A DNA stretch of 33,790 bases from Archaeoglobales archaeon (GCA_011605865.1 JAAOZI010000011.1:1-33790), one strand, 5' to 3'; positions 15,843 to 24,127 are shown, counted from the first letter of the stretch. The notes: generated by a model not told the origin, from the sequence alone. A program made the numbers and translations.

Positions 15843-17123
15843 ATGAGAACTTGGGCCGTGATCACACCCTGGGAAGTTGAGGGAGTAGTTGACTATCGCA
15901 AACTGCTTGAGGAATTTGGGATATCTCCCTTTGCTGGATTAATTCGATCGATTCCGTATCCCCATAGATTAATGCGCAGGGGCGTGATTTTCGGTCACAG
16001 AGACTATGAGAGGATATTAGAGGCCATAGAAAAGCGAAGGGAGTTTTCTGTTATGTCTGGTTTTATGCCTTCTGGTGAAATACATTTTGGGCATAAGATG
16101 ACAATGGAGGAAATAATCTGGCATCAGAAAATGGGGGCAAAAGCATTCGTTGCAATTGCTGACATGGAAGCGCATTTAGTTAGGGGAATAAGCTGGGAGA
16201 AAACGAAGGAAATAGGTATGATTTACGTTAAGAGCATAATAGCTCTCGGTTTAGATAATAAAAATTCTCTGATCTATTTCCAGTCTAAGAATGAAAAAGT
16301 GAAGAATTTAGCGATGGAACTGTCATCAGAAGTTAATTTTAGTGAGATGAGGGCAATATATGGATTATCTGGGGAATCACAGATTTCAAAAGTATTAGTT
16401 TCTCTGATTCAGTCAGCAGACATTCTGCAACCCCAGCTTAAAGAATTCGGTGGTCCAAAACCGGTTGTAGTTCCAGTTGGTGCAGACCAGGATCCCCATC
16501 TTAGACTTACAAGGGATATTGCTTCGAGGATAAGCATTTTTTCTTTTGAGAAGATCGGCAACGGTTTGAGAGTTAGAAGCAAAAAAGAGGGAATGCTTGA
16601 AAAACTTGAGGGATTAGGTTTCGATTTCAGGAGACATTCGGGTCATTTGGATATATTTGGTGATTCTGAAAAAATAGAGGAGGAAGTTAGGAAGCTTGAA
16701 GTTGAGCTGGGCGGTTATGCCTTCATCCCTCCAAGCTCGATCTATCACAAATTTACCACTGGTCTTACAGGAGGGAAAATGAGCTCGAGCAAGCCTGAAA
16801 GCTACATTTCACTCCTCGAAAAACCAGAAAATGCGGTTAAAAAAATCAGAAATGCTTTAACCGGGGGAAGAGCAACCGCAGAAGAGCAAAAAAGGCTTGG
16901 AGGGGAGCCAGAAAAATGCGTAATCTTTGAGTTTTACACGTATCATTTAATCGAAGACGATAAAGAACTCGAAGGAATAAGGGAAGATTGCATTTGTGGC
17001 AGAATTCTTTGTGGACAATGTAAAAAATTTGCTGAGGATTTACTTTTGAACTTCTTAAAGCAGCATAGAGAAAAAATGGATGAAGCTGAAAGCGTTCTTG
17101 GGGATTATACGATAATCAGCTGA
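15843..17123 (+). CDS. trpS: Tryptophanyl-tRNA synthetase
   Basis: Class I synthetase of 426 residues charging tRNA-Trp, of archaeal/eukaryotic type. The HIGH motif is HFGH (81-84, within PSGEIHFGHKMT) and KMSKS is KMSSS (about 312-316). The pocket residues lie in GADQDPHLRLTRD. A Cys pair near the C-terminus (CICGRILCGQC) may bind zinc. The start at 15843 (MRTWAVITPWEVEG) has no ribosome site and sits close to an A/T-rich box, so it may be leaderless; a frame from 15810 is unlikely because it would overlap the divergent gene. Its 3' end overlaps the PIN gene by eight bases. Confidence 0.96.
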   Translation: MRTWAVITPWEVEGVVDYRKLLEEFGISPFAGLIRSIPYPHRLMRRGVIFGHRDYERILEAIEKRREFSVMSGFMPSGEIHFGHKMTMEEIIWHQKMGAKAFVAIADMEAHLVRGISWEKTKEIGMIYVKSIIALGLDNKNSLIYFQSKNEKVKNLAMELSSEVNFSEMRAIYGLSGESQISKVLVSLIQSADILQPQLKEFGGPKPVVVPVGADQDPHLRLTRDIASRISIFSFEKIGNGLRVRSKKEGMLEKLEGLGFDFRRHSGHLDIFGDSEKIEEEVRKLEVELGGYAFIPPSSIYHKFTTGLTGGKMSSSKPESYISLLEKPENAVKKIRNALTGGRATAEEQKRLGGEPEKCVIFEFYTYHLIEDDKELEGIREDCICGRILCGQCKKFAEDLLLNFLKQHREKMDEAESVLGDYTIIS

Positions 17124-17478
17124 AAAGGATCTTGCCCAGCTTTACACATCCCGTAGGAATTCCAAGTTTTTCGGCTTTCCTCCTTAACTCTTTATCGTTT
17201 GTAACAAGACATAGGCCAAATTTTTTTGCTACCTCTATTATTCCTCGGTCTCCCTCACCACTTTCAACGGTCTGAGACTCTTTGGCTATTTTCAGGGCAA
17301 TTCTGGCAGCTATTTTGTCTTCTCCACTCAATTTTTTCTCAAGTTCTTCAAGTTCCCTCAAAACAGTGGAAGGAACTAGAATCTCAAACTGGGTGAGGTC
17401 AATCTTGTTCTTAACAGCATATATCAGCGCATTGGTATCGAAGATCAGACGATTATACCTGAACCTATCAGTCTCCAT
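17116..17478 (-). CDS. PIN-domain ribonuclease-like protein (UPF0129/VapC-like)
   Basis: PIN-domain protein of 120 residues. The acidic active-site residues are present: D in IFDTNAL, E in LRELEEL, D in GDRGI and D in TNDKELR. Proteins of this kind placed directly after aIF2 gamma are widespread in Euryarchaeota (UPF0129), which argues for a housekeeping RNA-processing role over a toxin; no antitoxin gene is next to it. The ATG at 17478 lies inside the end of the aIF2 gamma gene, a 34-base overlap, and no later start precedes the first catalytic Asp. Confidence 0.88.
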   Translation of the reverse strand: METDRFRYNRLIFDTNALIYAVKNKIDLTQFEILVPSTVLRELEELEKKLSGEDKIAARIALKIAKESQTVESGEGDRGIIEVAKKFGLCLVTNDKELRRKAEKLGIPTGCVKLGKILFS

Positions 17479-18665
17479 CTCCCTCCAACTCTTCTGCTAA
17501 TTGCAACTCTCCATTTGGATTCGGCGCAAACAGGGCGTCGAAGTGAAACTTCTACGATTCCATCTCTTACGGATTTAACTTCTCCGAGCGTAATTGCTGT
17601 TCCTACAGCAAGCATGAGCGGTTCGTTGGTTTTTATCTTTTCAACGCTTACGCTTTCCTCCAGACCTACCACATTTTTGAAGAGGTTTGTCTCCATTGTG
17701 AACTCACTTAGAACTGGTGGTAGCTCGTTAGGATGGCCTAATACATTTCCCACCAAGTTATCCGCCTTTGTAAGGAAAGGGTCGAGTTTAGTGGCCACTC
17801 CTATTAAACCACCTGGTCTGGCTTCTTCTATAAACCTGCCAGAAGCCATTATACTCTCGACCTTCGTCGTTATTGGCATCCACTCCCTCTCTCCTTTTAT
17901 TCCCGGTCTTATCTCGATTTCGTCACCAACTCTGAGCTTACCTCTCATTAGGCTACCTCCAACAACTCCTCCCATAAGGTTTTTGGGGTTTGTTTTTGGT
18001 TTGTTGACATCAAAGCTTCTTGCAATCTGCATGAGTGGTGGCGATTGGAGATCCCTTGGGGGTGTTTTGATAGTTTTTTCGATTGAATATATTAGTGCAT
18101 CTATATTTACTTTCTGTTGGGCAGAGATCGGAATTATAGGTGCACTTTCGGCGACCGTCCCCTTTACAAATTCCTTTATTTCTCTATAGCTTTCTAGAAT
18201 TCTCTCCTTTGGAACTGTGTCTATCTTATTTTGTACTATCACTATCTGTTTCACTCCTATTATCTCTAATGCAGAAAGGTGTTCCCTCGTTTGAGGTCGC
18301 GGGCATTTTTCGTTTGCAGCTATAACCAGTATTGCTCCATCCATAAGAGCTGCACCGCTTAGCATGGTGGCCATCAGCATTTCATGTCCAGGACTGTCGA
18401 CGAAACTAACAGTTCTTAGAATTTCTGTCTCTACTCCGTGAATTGGGCAAATGGTTTCGGTTGTGTAAGCCTGATAGCCCTCGCATTGTGGGCACCTGCG
18501 GAAGGTGGCATCAGCATAACCAAGCTTTATCGAGATACCCCTTTTTATCTCCTCACTATGTCTATCAGTCCATACACCACTTAATGCAGCAACTAGGGTT
18601 GTTTTACCATGATCAACGTGACCGACCGTTCCTATGTTTACCTCGGGGAGAGGAATTTCCTTCAT
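17445..18665 (-). CDS. eif2g: Translation initiation factor aIF2 subunit gamma
   Basis: GTPase subunit of aIF2, 406 residues, which brings Met-tRNAi to the ribosome. GTPase motifs are [14 protein letters not shown] and NKID. The zinc knuckle between switch regions reads C58-x2-C61 ... C73-x2-H76 (CPIHG), with histidine where the fourth cysteine is usual. The rest ([24 protein letters not shown], barrel domains) is typical and full length. It is followed by the overlapping PIN gene. The subunits alpha and beta are not in the window. Confidence 0.97.
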   Translation of the reverse strand: MKEIPLPEVNIGTVGHVDHGKTTLVAALSGVWTDRHSEEIKRGISIKLGYADATFRRCPQCEGYQAYTTETICPIHGVETEILRTVSFVDSPGHEMLMATMLSGAALMDGAILVIAANEKCPRPQTREHLSALEIIGVKQIVIVQNKIDTVPKERILESYREIKEFVKGTVAESAPIIPISAQQKVNIDALIYSIEKTIKTPPRDLQSPPLMQIARSFDVNKPKTNPKNLMGGVVGGSLMRGKLRVGDEIEIRPGIKGEREWMPITTKVESIMASGRFIEEARPGGLIGVATKLDPFLTKADNLVGNVLGHPNELPPVLSEFTMETNLFKNVVGLEESVSVEKIKTNEPLMLAVGTAITLGEVKSVRDGIVEVSLRRPVCAESKWRVAISRRVGGRWRLIGSGIIV

Positions 18666-18703
18666 AGCTAAAGGTTTGGGCGGAAAAGTTTAAAATTTTT
18701 TTC

Positions 18704-19069
18704 TCAATCTTTTGCCTTTACCAGCAGCCAAGAGTTTTCACCACCTTTTTCAAATTTTAGAAGTACATAAGTTCCTTTCAGCTTGTTTCCATTTAGCCTA
18801 AATTTTATTTCCTTCTCGGTTCTTTTCAACAATTCATATTCCCCCTTGTCCCAGATCTTAACGATTCCTTTTCCGTAACCTTCCTCTATGACACCCTCGA
18901 AGTCCATGTATTCTAGATCGTGATCTTCAACCTGAATTGCGAGTCTTTTTTCACCCTCATTAGGTAGACCCTTCGGTATTGCCCAGCTTTTTGCGACTCC
19001 ATCCATTTCTAGACGGAGATCGAAGTGATGCTTTCTTGCAAAATGTTCCTGAACGCAGAACCTCACCAT
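18704..19069 (-). CDS. Stand-alone DNA 3'-phosphoesterase (LigD PE domain)
   Basis: About 121 residues matching the phosphoesterase domain of bacterial LigD, which trims 3'-phosphates and ribonucleotides at DNA ends. Opening motif FCVQEHFARKHHFDLRLE carries the metal-binding histidines and Asp, followed by KSWAIPKGLP, AIQVEDHDLEYMDFEG and GYGKGIVKIWDKGEY. No ligase or polymerase domain is attached, as in other archaeal stand-alone forms. ATG 19069 overlaps the CarS stop and is only two bases from GGAGGTG; GTG 19066 has better spacing and is an equal candidate. A longer open frame to 19177 runs through carS and is not family-like. Confidence 0.88.
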   Translation of the reverse strand: MVRFCVQEHFARKHHFDLRLEMDGVAKSWAIPKGLPNEGEKRLAIQVEDHDLEYMDFEGVIEEGYGKGIVKIWDKGEYELLKRTEKEIKFRLNGNKLKGTYVLLKFEKGGENSWLLVKAKD

Positions 19070-19608
19070 GGCACCTCCTTCAGCTTTAACTTGAAAGCCA
19101 GAAAGTTCACAAGAACGTGTAGCACAGGAGTAATAAGAACTCCAATGAGTATATCTAAGCTTGTGAAGAGAAACCAAAATGCGTTTGTTAATGAGGCAAA
19201 AGCTAAAGAAAAGAGGAGAAAAGTAAGTTGATCTACTACAGGAAAGCTTCTTCCCCTCTCAAAGTTTAGCCTCCTCTTTATAAAGCTCCCAAAAAGATCG
19301 CCAAACATTGCACCGCACGACAAAGCGATCACCAAGATTATGAAATCTAGGTAGCCCAGCGCGGAAAAATATCGAAATTCGATAGCATTTTCAATCAGTC
19401 TTTGAACGTTTGCAACAAGAATTCCTCCCAAAATGCCTCCGAAAAAACCTGAAAAAGTTTTCCCGTCCCCAAAAATTCTTTTTCCGTCTATGAAATTTTT
19501 TCCGAAATCCATGGGCTTTATGCCTCCCAAGATTACTGCAAAATTATTGGGGGTGTAGGCTGGAAGTAGTAGCCAGATGACTTTCAGAACTTCAAAGATC
19601 ACATGCAT
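19063..19608 (-). CDS. carS: CDP-archaeol synthase
   Basis: Integral membrane enzyme of 181 residues (former DUF46) that makes CDP-archaeol from CTP and the digeranylgeranyl-glycerol phosphate lipid. Signature segments are LLPAYTPNNFAVILGG, the loop FGKNFIDGKRIFGDGKT, and GAMFGDLFGSFIKRR followed by GRSFPVVDQLTF, with hydrophobic helices between. Its product feeds enzymes such as the phosphatidyltransferase at 7309-7884. The start overlaps the preceding short gene by 17 bases and the end overlaps the phosphoesterase, so the three are probably one transcript. Confidence 0.94.
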   Translation of the reverse strand: MHVIFEVLKVIWLLLPAYTPNNFAVILGGIKPMDFGKNFIDGKRIFGDGKTFSGFFGGILGGILVANVQRLIENAIEFRYFSALGYLDFIILVIALSCGAMFGDLFGSFIKRRLNFERGRSFPVVDQLTFLLFSLAFASLTNAFWFLFTSLDILIGVLITPVLHVLVNFLAFKLKLKEVPW

Positions 19609-19807
19609 TCCTCCAATCGCAGTCTTTACAACCGGAAGCCTCGGCCTTCAGAGCGGGGAGGTCAGAAAAATCATCGGCACTTTCAACGACCTCAAATTTG
19701 CTAATATTTTTGTGAACTATTTTAATGATCTCTATAAATTCCTCATCATATCCTCTACCCTTGAAGAAATGGAGACAGATTAAGTTATGCCCTTTTAGCA
19801 TTTGCAT
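19592..19807 (-). CDS. Short DUF1284-like protein with altered C-terminus
   Basis: 71 residues. The first 50 look like DUF1284: MLKGHNLICLHFFKGRGYD followed by EEFIEIIKIV and SADDF. In that family, as I remember it, a DDICxxCP cysteine motif and about 40 more residues follow; here the DNA changes to one resembling an IS right end (19635-19665), encoding SDLPALKAEAS, and the protein stops soon after GCKDCDWRNACDL. The gene therefore looks truncated or remodelled. ATG 19807 or 19801 are possible; the TATA-like box at 19829-19838 favours 19807, leaderless. Function unknown; the remaining cysteines might still bind metal. Confidence 0.55.
   Translation of the reverse strand: MQMLKGHNLICLHFFKGRGYDEEFIEIIKIVHKNISKFEVVESADDFSDLPALKAEASGCKDCDWRNACDL
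19635..19665 (+). repeat. IS200/IS605 right-end-like sequence
   Basis: On the plus strand this matches the IS right end at 472-505: 24 of the first 27 bases are identical, then after a three-base gap both have TCAG, giving 28 of 31. The differences fall in the hairpin arms. No transposase remnant lies next to it; the minus strand is coding for the DUF1284-like protein. Probably a fossil right end or a miniature derivative. Confidence 0.6.
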
Positions 19808-19828
19808 GAAAAAAGCTTTTTTGGTACT

Positions 19829-19868
19829 AAAAATTTTTCTTGATCATTTTCGCAACATTTTTTAATTT
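19829..19868. promoter_or_regulatory. Divergent TATA boxes for DUF1284-like/carS and por operons
   Basis: The 78-base gap holds two separate A/T boxes. On the minus strand AAATTTTTAG (about 19829-19838) is 26 bases before the ATG at 19807. On the plus strand TTTTTTAATTT (19858-19868) is 23 bases before the porG ATG at 19886. Both imply leaderless or near-leaderless transcripts. A short AAAAAGCTTTTTT palindrome at 19811-19822 lies by the minus-strand start. Confidence 0.5.
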
Positions 19869-19885
19869 GCTCAAAAACTCATCAT

Positions 19886-20443
19886 ATGCTAATTGAAGTT
19901 AGGTTTCATGGCAGAGGCGGTCAAGGGGTTGTAACTGCTGCGGACTTTCTTGCCATCGCTGGATTCAAAGAAGGCTATTACACTCTTTCTTTTCCAACTT
20001 TTGGGGCAGAAAAAAGAGGCTCTCCGGTTGCATCTTTTTTGAGAATTTCCGATGAACCGATAGTTGTCAGGGACGAGATATACAATCCGGATTACGTGGT
20101 TGTCCTCGATCCAAGTATTTTTGAAGCGGTTAATGTAACTTCTGGATTAAAGGAGAGCGGAATGCTAATTGCGAACTATCCCAAAAGCTCTGAAGATTTG
20201 AAAGCCTTTCTGAAGACGAATTCGAAAGTTTTGACCATAAATGCTACGAAAATAGCGATGAAGATCCTTGGCAGACCGACAACCAACACAACTATGGTAG
20301 GGGCTTTTGCTGGAGCAACGGGGCTTTTTAAGCTTGAAACTCTAAAAGAAACCGCTGAGGAGTTTTTTGAAGGCCCATTAAAAGAGAGAAACGTGCTAGC
20401 GATTGAGGAGGCGTATAGATATATGAAGGAGGTGTGCAGATGA
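19886..20443 (+). CDS. porG: 2-oxoacid (pyruvate):ferredoxin oxidoreductase, gamma subunit
   Basis: Gamma subunit of 185 residues of the four-subunit oxidoreductase that interconverts 2-oxoacid plus CoA with acyl-CoA, CO2 and reduced ferredoxin. The opening EVRFHGRGGQGVVTAAD and SFPTFGAEKRGSPV are family hallmarks, as is NTTMVGAFAGATG near the C-terminus. It is first in the gamma-delta-alpha-beta operon, the usual archaeal order, and is probably leaderless. The next gene overlaps by four bases. Confidence 0.94.
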   Translation: MLIEVRFHGRGGQGVVTAADFLAIAGFKEGYYTLSFPTFGAEKRGSPVASFLRISDEPIVVRDEIYNPDYVVVLDPSIFEAVNVTSGLKESGMLIANYPKSSEDLKAFLKTNSKVLTINATKIAMKILGRPTTNTTMVGAFAGATGLFKLETLKETAEEFFEGPLKERNVLAIEEAYRYMKEVCR

Positions 20444-20733
20444 AAATAAGACTAAACATTGGTGCAATTTCTGAACCTCTTCAGTCTGAACAATTCAAAA
20501 CAGGTGACTGGGGTACAGAATGGTCTTTTGTTGACAGGGAAAAGTGTACAGCATGCAGAGTTTGTGAGCAGTTTTGCCCCGATGGCTGCATAGAAGTTAA
20601 GGAAATCGAGGGAAAAGAAGTTGCAGTTGTCGATCACAATTATTGCAAGGGTTGTGGGGTTTGTGCATCGGTCTGCAGGTATGGTGCAATAAAAATGGAG
20701 CTCAAAGAACTGTTCAAAGTTGATGTGTGCTGA
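20440..20733 (+). CDS. porD: 2-oxoacid (pyruvate):ferredoxin oxidoreductase, delta subunit
   Basis: Ferredoxin-like delta subunit, 97 residues, carrying two 4Fe-4S clusters: CTACRVCEQFCP and CKGCGVCASVCR, each CX2CX2CX3C. The N-terminal DWGTEWSFVDREKC is typical of PorD. ATG 20440 lies in an ATGA overlap with porG, with GGAGGTG upstream; the in-frame GTG at 20434 falls inside that site and is unlikely. It passes electrons between the TPP subunit and soluble ferredoxin. Confidence 0.95.
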   Translation: MKIRLNIGAISEPLQSEQFKTGDWGTEWSFVDREKCTACRVCEQFCPDGCIEVKEIEGKEVAVVDHNYCKGCGVCASVCRYGAIKMELKELFKVDVC

Positions 20734-20742
20734 GGTGAGGAG

Positions 20743-21909
20743 ATGAAGAAGGTTGTAAGGGGATTCTATTCCGTTGCATACGCCGTAAAGCTTTGTAAAC
20801 CAAACATTATATGCGCATATCCAATAACCCCGCAAACAGAAATTGTTGAGAATTTAGCGCTGATGTATGCGAACGGGGAACTCGAGAACTGTAAGTATAT
20901 AACTGCCGAATCCGAATTTGCTGCCGCGAGCATATTAGTGGGGGCATCTGCTGCTGGAGCGAGAACTTTCACGGCAACTTGTAGCCAGGGTCTAATTTTA
21001 ATGAGTGAAGTTCTTTTCAATGCCGCCGGAATGAGACTCCCCATCGTTATTGTTAACACGAACAGAGCTCTTTCTGCTCCTTTAAGCATCTGGAATGATT
21101 TGCAGGATAGCATGGCCTTAAGAGATGCGGGGATAATTCAGGTTTACGTTGAAAATAACCAGGAAGCCCATGACATGGTACCGCAGGCTTACAAAATTGC
21201 CGAGGATAAGAGAGTCAGATTACCCTTCATGATTTGCATGGACGGCTACAAGCTTACGCATGCCTACGAACCTGTCGATTTATTGGATCAAAACGTTGTT
21301 GACAGCTTTCTACCCCCCTATTCTCCTGAGGTTTATCTAACAACCAAAAAACCCGTTGCTTTTGGTTGCTATGCTCCACCGCATATATACATGGAATTCA
21401 GAGTTGCTATGCAGAGAGCTATGGAAAGGGCGAAGGAAATTATGGAGAAAGTATTTGCAGATTGGGCAGAAGTCTCCGGCAGAAATTGGGGAGGACACCT
21501 GGAAGTAGTTTATCCAGATTCGAAGAACTTTGTCATAGCAATGGGCTCTATTGTTGGGCTACTGAGAAAAGTTGTGGAAGAACTTAGAAATGAAGGTATA
21601 AGTGTTGGTTTGGTTAAGCTTAGAACATTTAGACCTTTCCCAGTCCAGGAGCTTAGAAAGTCTCTTGAGAATGCTGAGAAAATAATAGTAATAGACCGTT
21701 CTGTGAGTTTTGGATATGAAGGGAATCTCTCTATAGAGCTGAAATCAGCTCTTTATGGCATGAGTCCGGAAGTTATCTCTTTTATCCTAGGTCTTGGTGG
21801 GAGAGATGTCCCTAAAGACTTCCTTAAGGAACTTGTGAAGAATGCAATTCTTGGAAAAGAAAAAAGCGGATTTAAGGGATTCAAGGAATTCGAGGAGGTG
21901 ATTCCATGA
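20743..21909 (+). CDS. porA: 2-oxoacid (pyruvate):ferredoxin oxidoreductase, alpha subunit
   Basis: Alpha subunit of 388 residues. Key features: YPITPQTEIVENLA (substrate/TPP-side loop), AESEFAAASILVGASAAGAR, NRALSAPLSIWNDLQDSMAL followed by RDAG, and DRSVSFGYEGNL near the C-terminus, which resembles the pyruvate enzymes (PorA) more than the 2-ketoisovalerate or indolepyruvate types. GGTGAGGAG precedes the ATG. It overlaps porB by four bases. The substrate is best called pyruvate, with other 2-oxoacids possible because Archaeoglobales carry paralogues. Confidence 0.93.
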   Translation: MKKVVRGFYSVAYAVKLCKPNIICAYPITPQTEIVENLALMYANGELENCKYITAESEFAAASILVGASAAGARTFTATCSQGLILMSEVLFNAAGMRLPIVIVNTNRALSAPLSIWNDLQDSMALRDAGIIQVYVENNQEAHDMVPQAYKIAEDKRVRLPFMICMDGYKLTHAYEPVDLLDQNVVDSFLPPYSPEVYLTTKKPVAFGCYAPPHIYMEFRVAMQRAMERAKEIMEKVFADWAEVSGRNWGGHLEVVYPDSKNFVIAMGSIVGLLRKVVEELRNEGISVGLVKLRTFRPFPVQELRKSLENAEKIIVIDRSVSFGYEGNLSIELKSALYGMSPEVISFILGLGGRDVPKDFLKELVKNAILGKEKSGFKGFKEFEEVIP

Positions 21910-22784
21910 GGTTTTTTGGGCGCGGGCACGGAGCTTGCCCTGGTTGCGGTTTGGCAATTGCAGTTAGAAACATTTTGGAAGCATTGGAGGGGAAGTGTTT
22001 CGTTGTAAATCCAACTGGATGCCTTGAGATAATAAGCTCTCAGTATGGTAGAAATGCCTGGGGCGTGCCTTATATTCATCCTCTTTTCGACAACGCTGCT
22101 GCGGTTGCCTGTGGGATATCAGAAGCTTTGAAAGTCTTGGGAAGGGAAGATGAAGGTGAGGTCGTTGTTTTAGCAGGAGACGGTGCTACCGCAGACATCG
22201 GTCTAACTCTTCATGGAATGTTCGATAGAAACCATGATGTTATCTACATTTGCCTTGACAACGAAGCTTATCAGAACACTGGTCACCAGCAGAGTGCTTT
22301 GACACCTTTAGGTGAGGCTACAACTACAACTCCTGCCGGAAAGCTGATGCTGGGTAAGATTGGTAGAAAGAAAGACATGGTGGCAATCGCACTAGCTCAT
22401 GGTTCCCCTTATGTTGCAACTTCAAGCGCTGTTTTGCCTGCCGACATACGCAGAAAGGTTAAAAAGGCTGCGAAAATTGAAGGAGCCAAGTATATCCAGA
22501 TTCATTGTCCCTGCGTCACCGGTTGGGGGATAGATGGCAAAGACGTTGTTAAGGTGGGTAACCTTGCAATTGAAACCGCACTGTATCCTATAGTAGAATT
22601 TGAAAATGGGAAACTTTTAACCGTTAGGAAAGTTAAGGAAAGGAAACCTGTCGAGGAATATCTGAAGATACAGCGCAGGTTTAGACACCTCTTCACAAGC
22701 CCGGAGGGTAGAAAGGTTATAGAAGAAATTCAGAAGATAGCTGATGAAAATGCTCTCAGGTATGGCATAGATTTAAAGAAATAA
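21906..22784 (+). CDS. porB: 2-oxoacid (pyruvate):ferredoxin oxidoreductase, beta subunit
   Basis: TPP-binding beta subunit, 292 residues. The TPP motif is GDGATADIGLTLHGMFDRNH followed by a downstream DNEAYQNTGHQQS. Cysteines for the catalytic 4Fe-4S cluster are in HGACPGCG, NPTGCLEI and HCPCVTGW. TPLGEATTTTPAGK matches pyruvate-type enzymes. Last gene of the operon; the rpo7 operon follows after 46 bases with its own promoter. Confidence 0.94.
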   Translation: MRFFGRGHGACPGCGLAIAVRNILEALEGKCFVVNPTGCLEIISSQYGRNAWGVPYIHPLFDNAAAVACGISEALKVLGREDEGEVVVLAGDGATADIGLTLHGMFDRNHDVIYICLDNEAYQNTGHQQSALTPLGEATTTTPAGKLMLGKIGRKKDMVAIALAHGSPYVATSSAVLPADIRRKVKKAAKIEGAKYIQIHCPCVTGWGIDGKDVVKVGNLAIETALYPIVEFENGKLLTVRKVKERKPVEEYLKIQRRFRHLFTSPEGRKVIEEIQKIADENALRYGIDLKK

Positions 22785-22794
22785 TTTTTGACGA

Positions 22795-22806
22795 TAAATT
22801 TATATT
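22795..22806 (+). promoter_or_regulatory. TATA box of rpo7 operon
   Basis: AAATTTATATTG-like element in the 46-base gap after porB, centred about 30 bases before the rpo7 ATG at 22831. A short leader with a weak purine-rich site (GGAA) is predicted. Confidence 0.5.
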
Positions 22807-22830
22807 GCGGAAGAAGAAAAGGAATTCATT

Positions 22831-23400
22831 ATGTATGCTAGAATAAAACTTCGAGACACCGTTAGAGTTCCGCCCTCAAAAATAGGCGACGATCTTGAGA
22901 AAACAATTGAATCATTGCTTTGGGAACAGTTCGAAGGACGATTAGATAAGGAATACGGTATTATCATAGGTATTGAGAGTATTGAAGAAATTGGTGATGG
23001 TAGGATAATCGAAGGTGATGGGGCGATTTACTTTGATGTTACCTTTAACGCAATATGTTTTAAACCTTATTTACAGGAAGTGGTGGAAGGAGAAGTTGTG
23101 GAGGTTGTCGAGTTTGGTTGTTTTGTTTCCATTGGCCCTATGGATGCCCTTCTCCATATAAGTCAAATCACAGATGATTATATGGTATTTGATGAAAAAA
23201 ACAAGAGGCTTGTTGGGAAGGAGACAAAGAAAACGATTGCGGAAGGAGATTTCGTCAGAGCGAGAATTGTTTCTTTAAGCTTGAAGGAAAGAGAACCTGA
23301 AAAGAGTCGAATCGGTCTTACCATGCGCCAACCTTGGCTTGGAGCTTTGAAGTGGATCGAGGAAGATATAAAGAAAATAAAAGGTGAGGGAATTGGCTGA
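22831..23400 (+). CDS. rpo7: RNA polymerase subunit Rpo7 (RpoE')
   Basis: Stalk subunit Rpo7 of 189 residues, partner of Rpo4. The N-terminal RNP-like tip domain begins YARIKLRDTVRVPPSKIGDD; the C-terminal S1 domain reads GEVVEVVEFGCFVSIGPMDA with LHISQI. Full length. It leads the operon rpo7-spt4-dephospho-CoA kinase-S24e-S27ae-Kae1, a grouping conserved in Euryarchaeota. Its stop overlaps the spt4 start. Confidence 0.96.
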   Translation: MYARIKLRDTVRVPPSKIGDDLEKTIESLLWEQFEGRLDKEYGIIIGIESIEEIGDGRIIEGDGAIYFDVTFNAICFKPYLQEVVEGEVVEVVEFGCFVSIGPMDALLHISQITDDYMVFDEKNKRLVGKETKKTIAEGDFVRARIVSLSLKEREPEKSRIGLTMRQPWLGALKWIEEDIKKIKGEGIG

Positions 23401-23581
23401 ACTTGCCTGCAGAAGTTGTAAGCTAATAACGAGCAATACAATAGTTTGTAAAGGTTGCGGTTCTTCAGATCTAACGAAAGACTGGTATGGCTACGTGATA
23501 ATTTTGGATCCGGAGAAAAGCGAAATAGCGAAAAACCTTGGTATAAAGAATCCAGGGAAATACGCTTTGAGGGTCGATTGA
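23393..23581 (+). CDS. spt4: Transcription elongation factor Spt4 (RpoE'')
   Basis: Zinc-ribbon elongation factor of 62 residues, the partner of Spt5. Cysteines are C-x2-C in LACRSCKLI and C-x2-C in VCKGCGSSDL, followed by DWYGYVIILDPEKSEIAKNL, a typical Spt4 tail. The start is best placed at TTG 23393, since GGTGAGGG ends two bases before it and MAELACRSC matches the family; GTG 23384 lies inside that ribosome site. It overlaps the rpo7 stop by eight bases and the next gene by one. Confidence 0.94.
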   Translation: MAELACRSCKLITSNTIVCKGCGSSDLTKDWYGYVIILDPEKSEIAKNLGIKNPGKYALRVD

Positions 23582-24123
23582 TGATAAAACTTCCAGAATC
23601 GCTTAGATGCGAGCTTTCGAGACCCCATGGAAAGATTTACAGGGATGGAGAGAGGATTTTCGATAGAATAGAGGAGGTAAAAAAATGCTCGAAACTCGCT
23701 TGTGTTGGAGATCTGGTGAGTAGATGTGCTTTTTTAGCAAACCTTGAGCCGGACATAGTAGTAATAGACGGCAAAACATTAAGAGAAAAGGAGATTGATT
23801 TTAAGCTACCTGAAAGCTATGAAAGAATTTATGCCAGAAATCCTGCAGGTTTTATAACCTCAGATCTGGTGAGGGCTTTGAGAAAAGCAGTAGAAATGGC
23901 ACTGAGTAATAGAAAGATCGCTGTTATCGTTGACGGTGAAGAGGATCTGGCAGTTATTCCATTATCTCTTCTCATGCCCGAAAGCTCGCTTATATGCTAT
24001 GGACAACCCGGAGAGGGTGTTGTTGCATTGGTGGTTGATGAAGAGCGCAAGATGATGGTGCTAAAACTTCTTAAGCAGATGCTCGTGCTTGAAGAGGACG
24101 AAGAGATAAGAAGGCTGAGGTGA
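23581..24123 (+). CDS. GTP-dependent dephospho-CoA kinase
   Basis: 180-residue protein of the DUF359 family, shown in archaea to phosphorylate dephospho-CoA with GTP, the last step of CoA synthesis. Motifs: CVGDLVSRCAFLANLEPDI with VVIDGKT, ARNPAGFITSDL, then VDGEEDLAVIPLSLLMPESS and CYGQPGEGVVALVV. ATG 23581 shares one base with the spt4 stop (TGATG); the open frame reaches further 5' but through spt4. Its place between spt4 and S24e is the usual one. Confidence 0.92.
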   Translation: MIKLPESLRCELSRPHGKIYRDGERIFDRIEEVKKCSKLACVGDLVSRCAFLANLEPDIVVIDGKTLREKEIDFKLPESYERIYARNPAGFITSDLVRALRKAVEMALSNRKIAVIVDGEEDLAVIPLSLLMPESSLICYGQPGEGVVALVVDEERKMMVLKLLKQMLVLEEDEEIRRLR

Positions 24124-24127
24124 TGGG

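Noticed and set aside
17116-17478. PIN protein considered as a VapC toxin.
   Set aside because: No antitoxin-like gene is adjacent, and the position after aIF2 gamma is a conserved housekeeping context.
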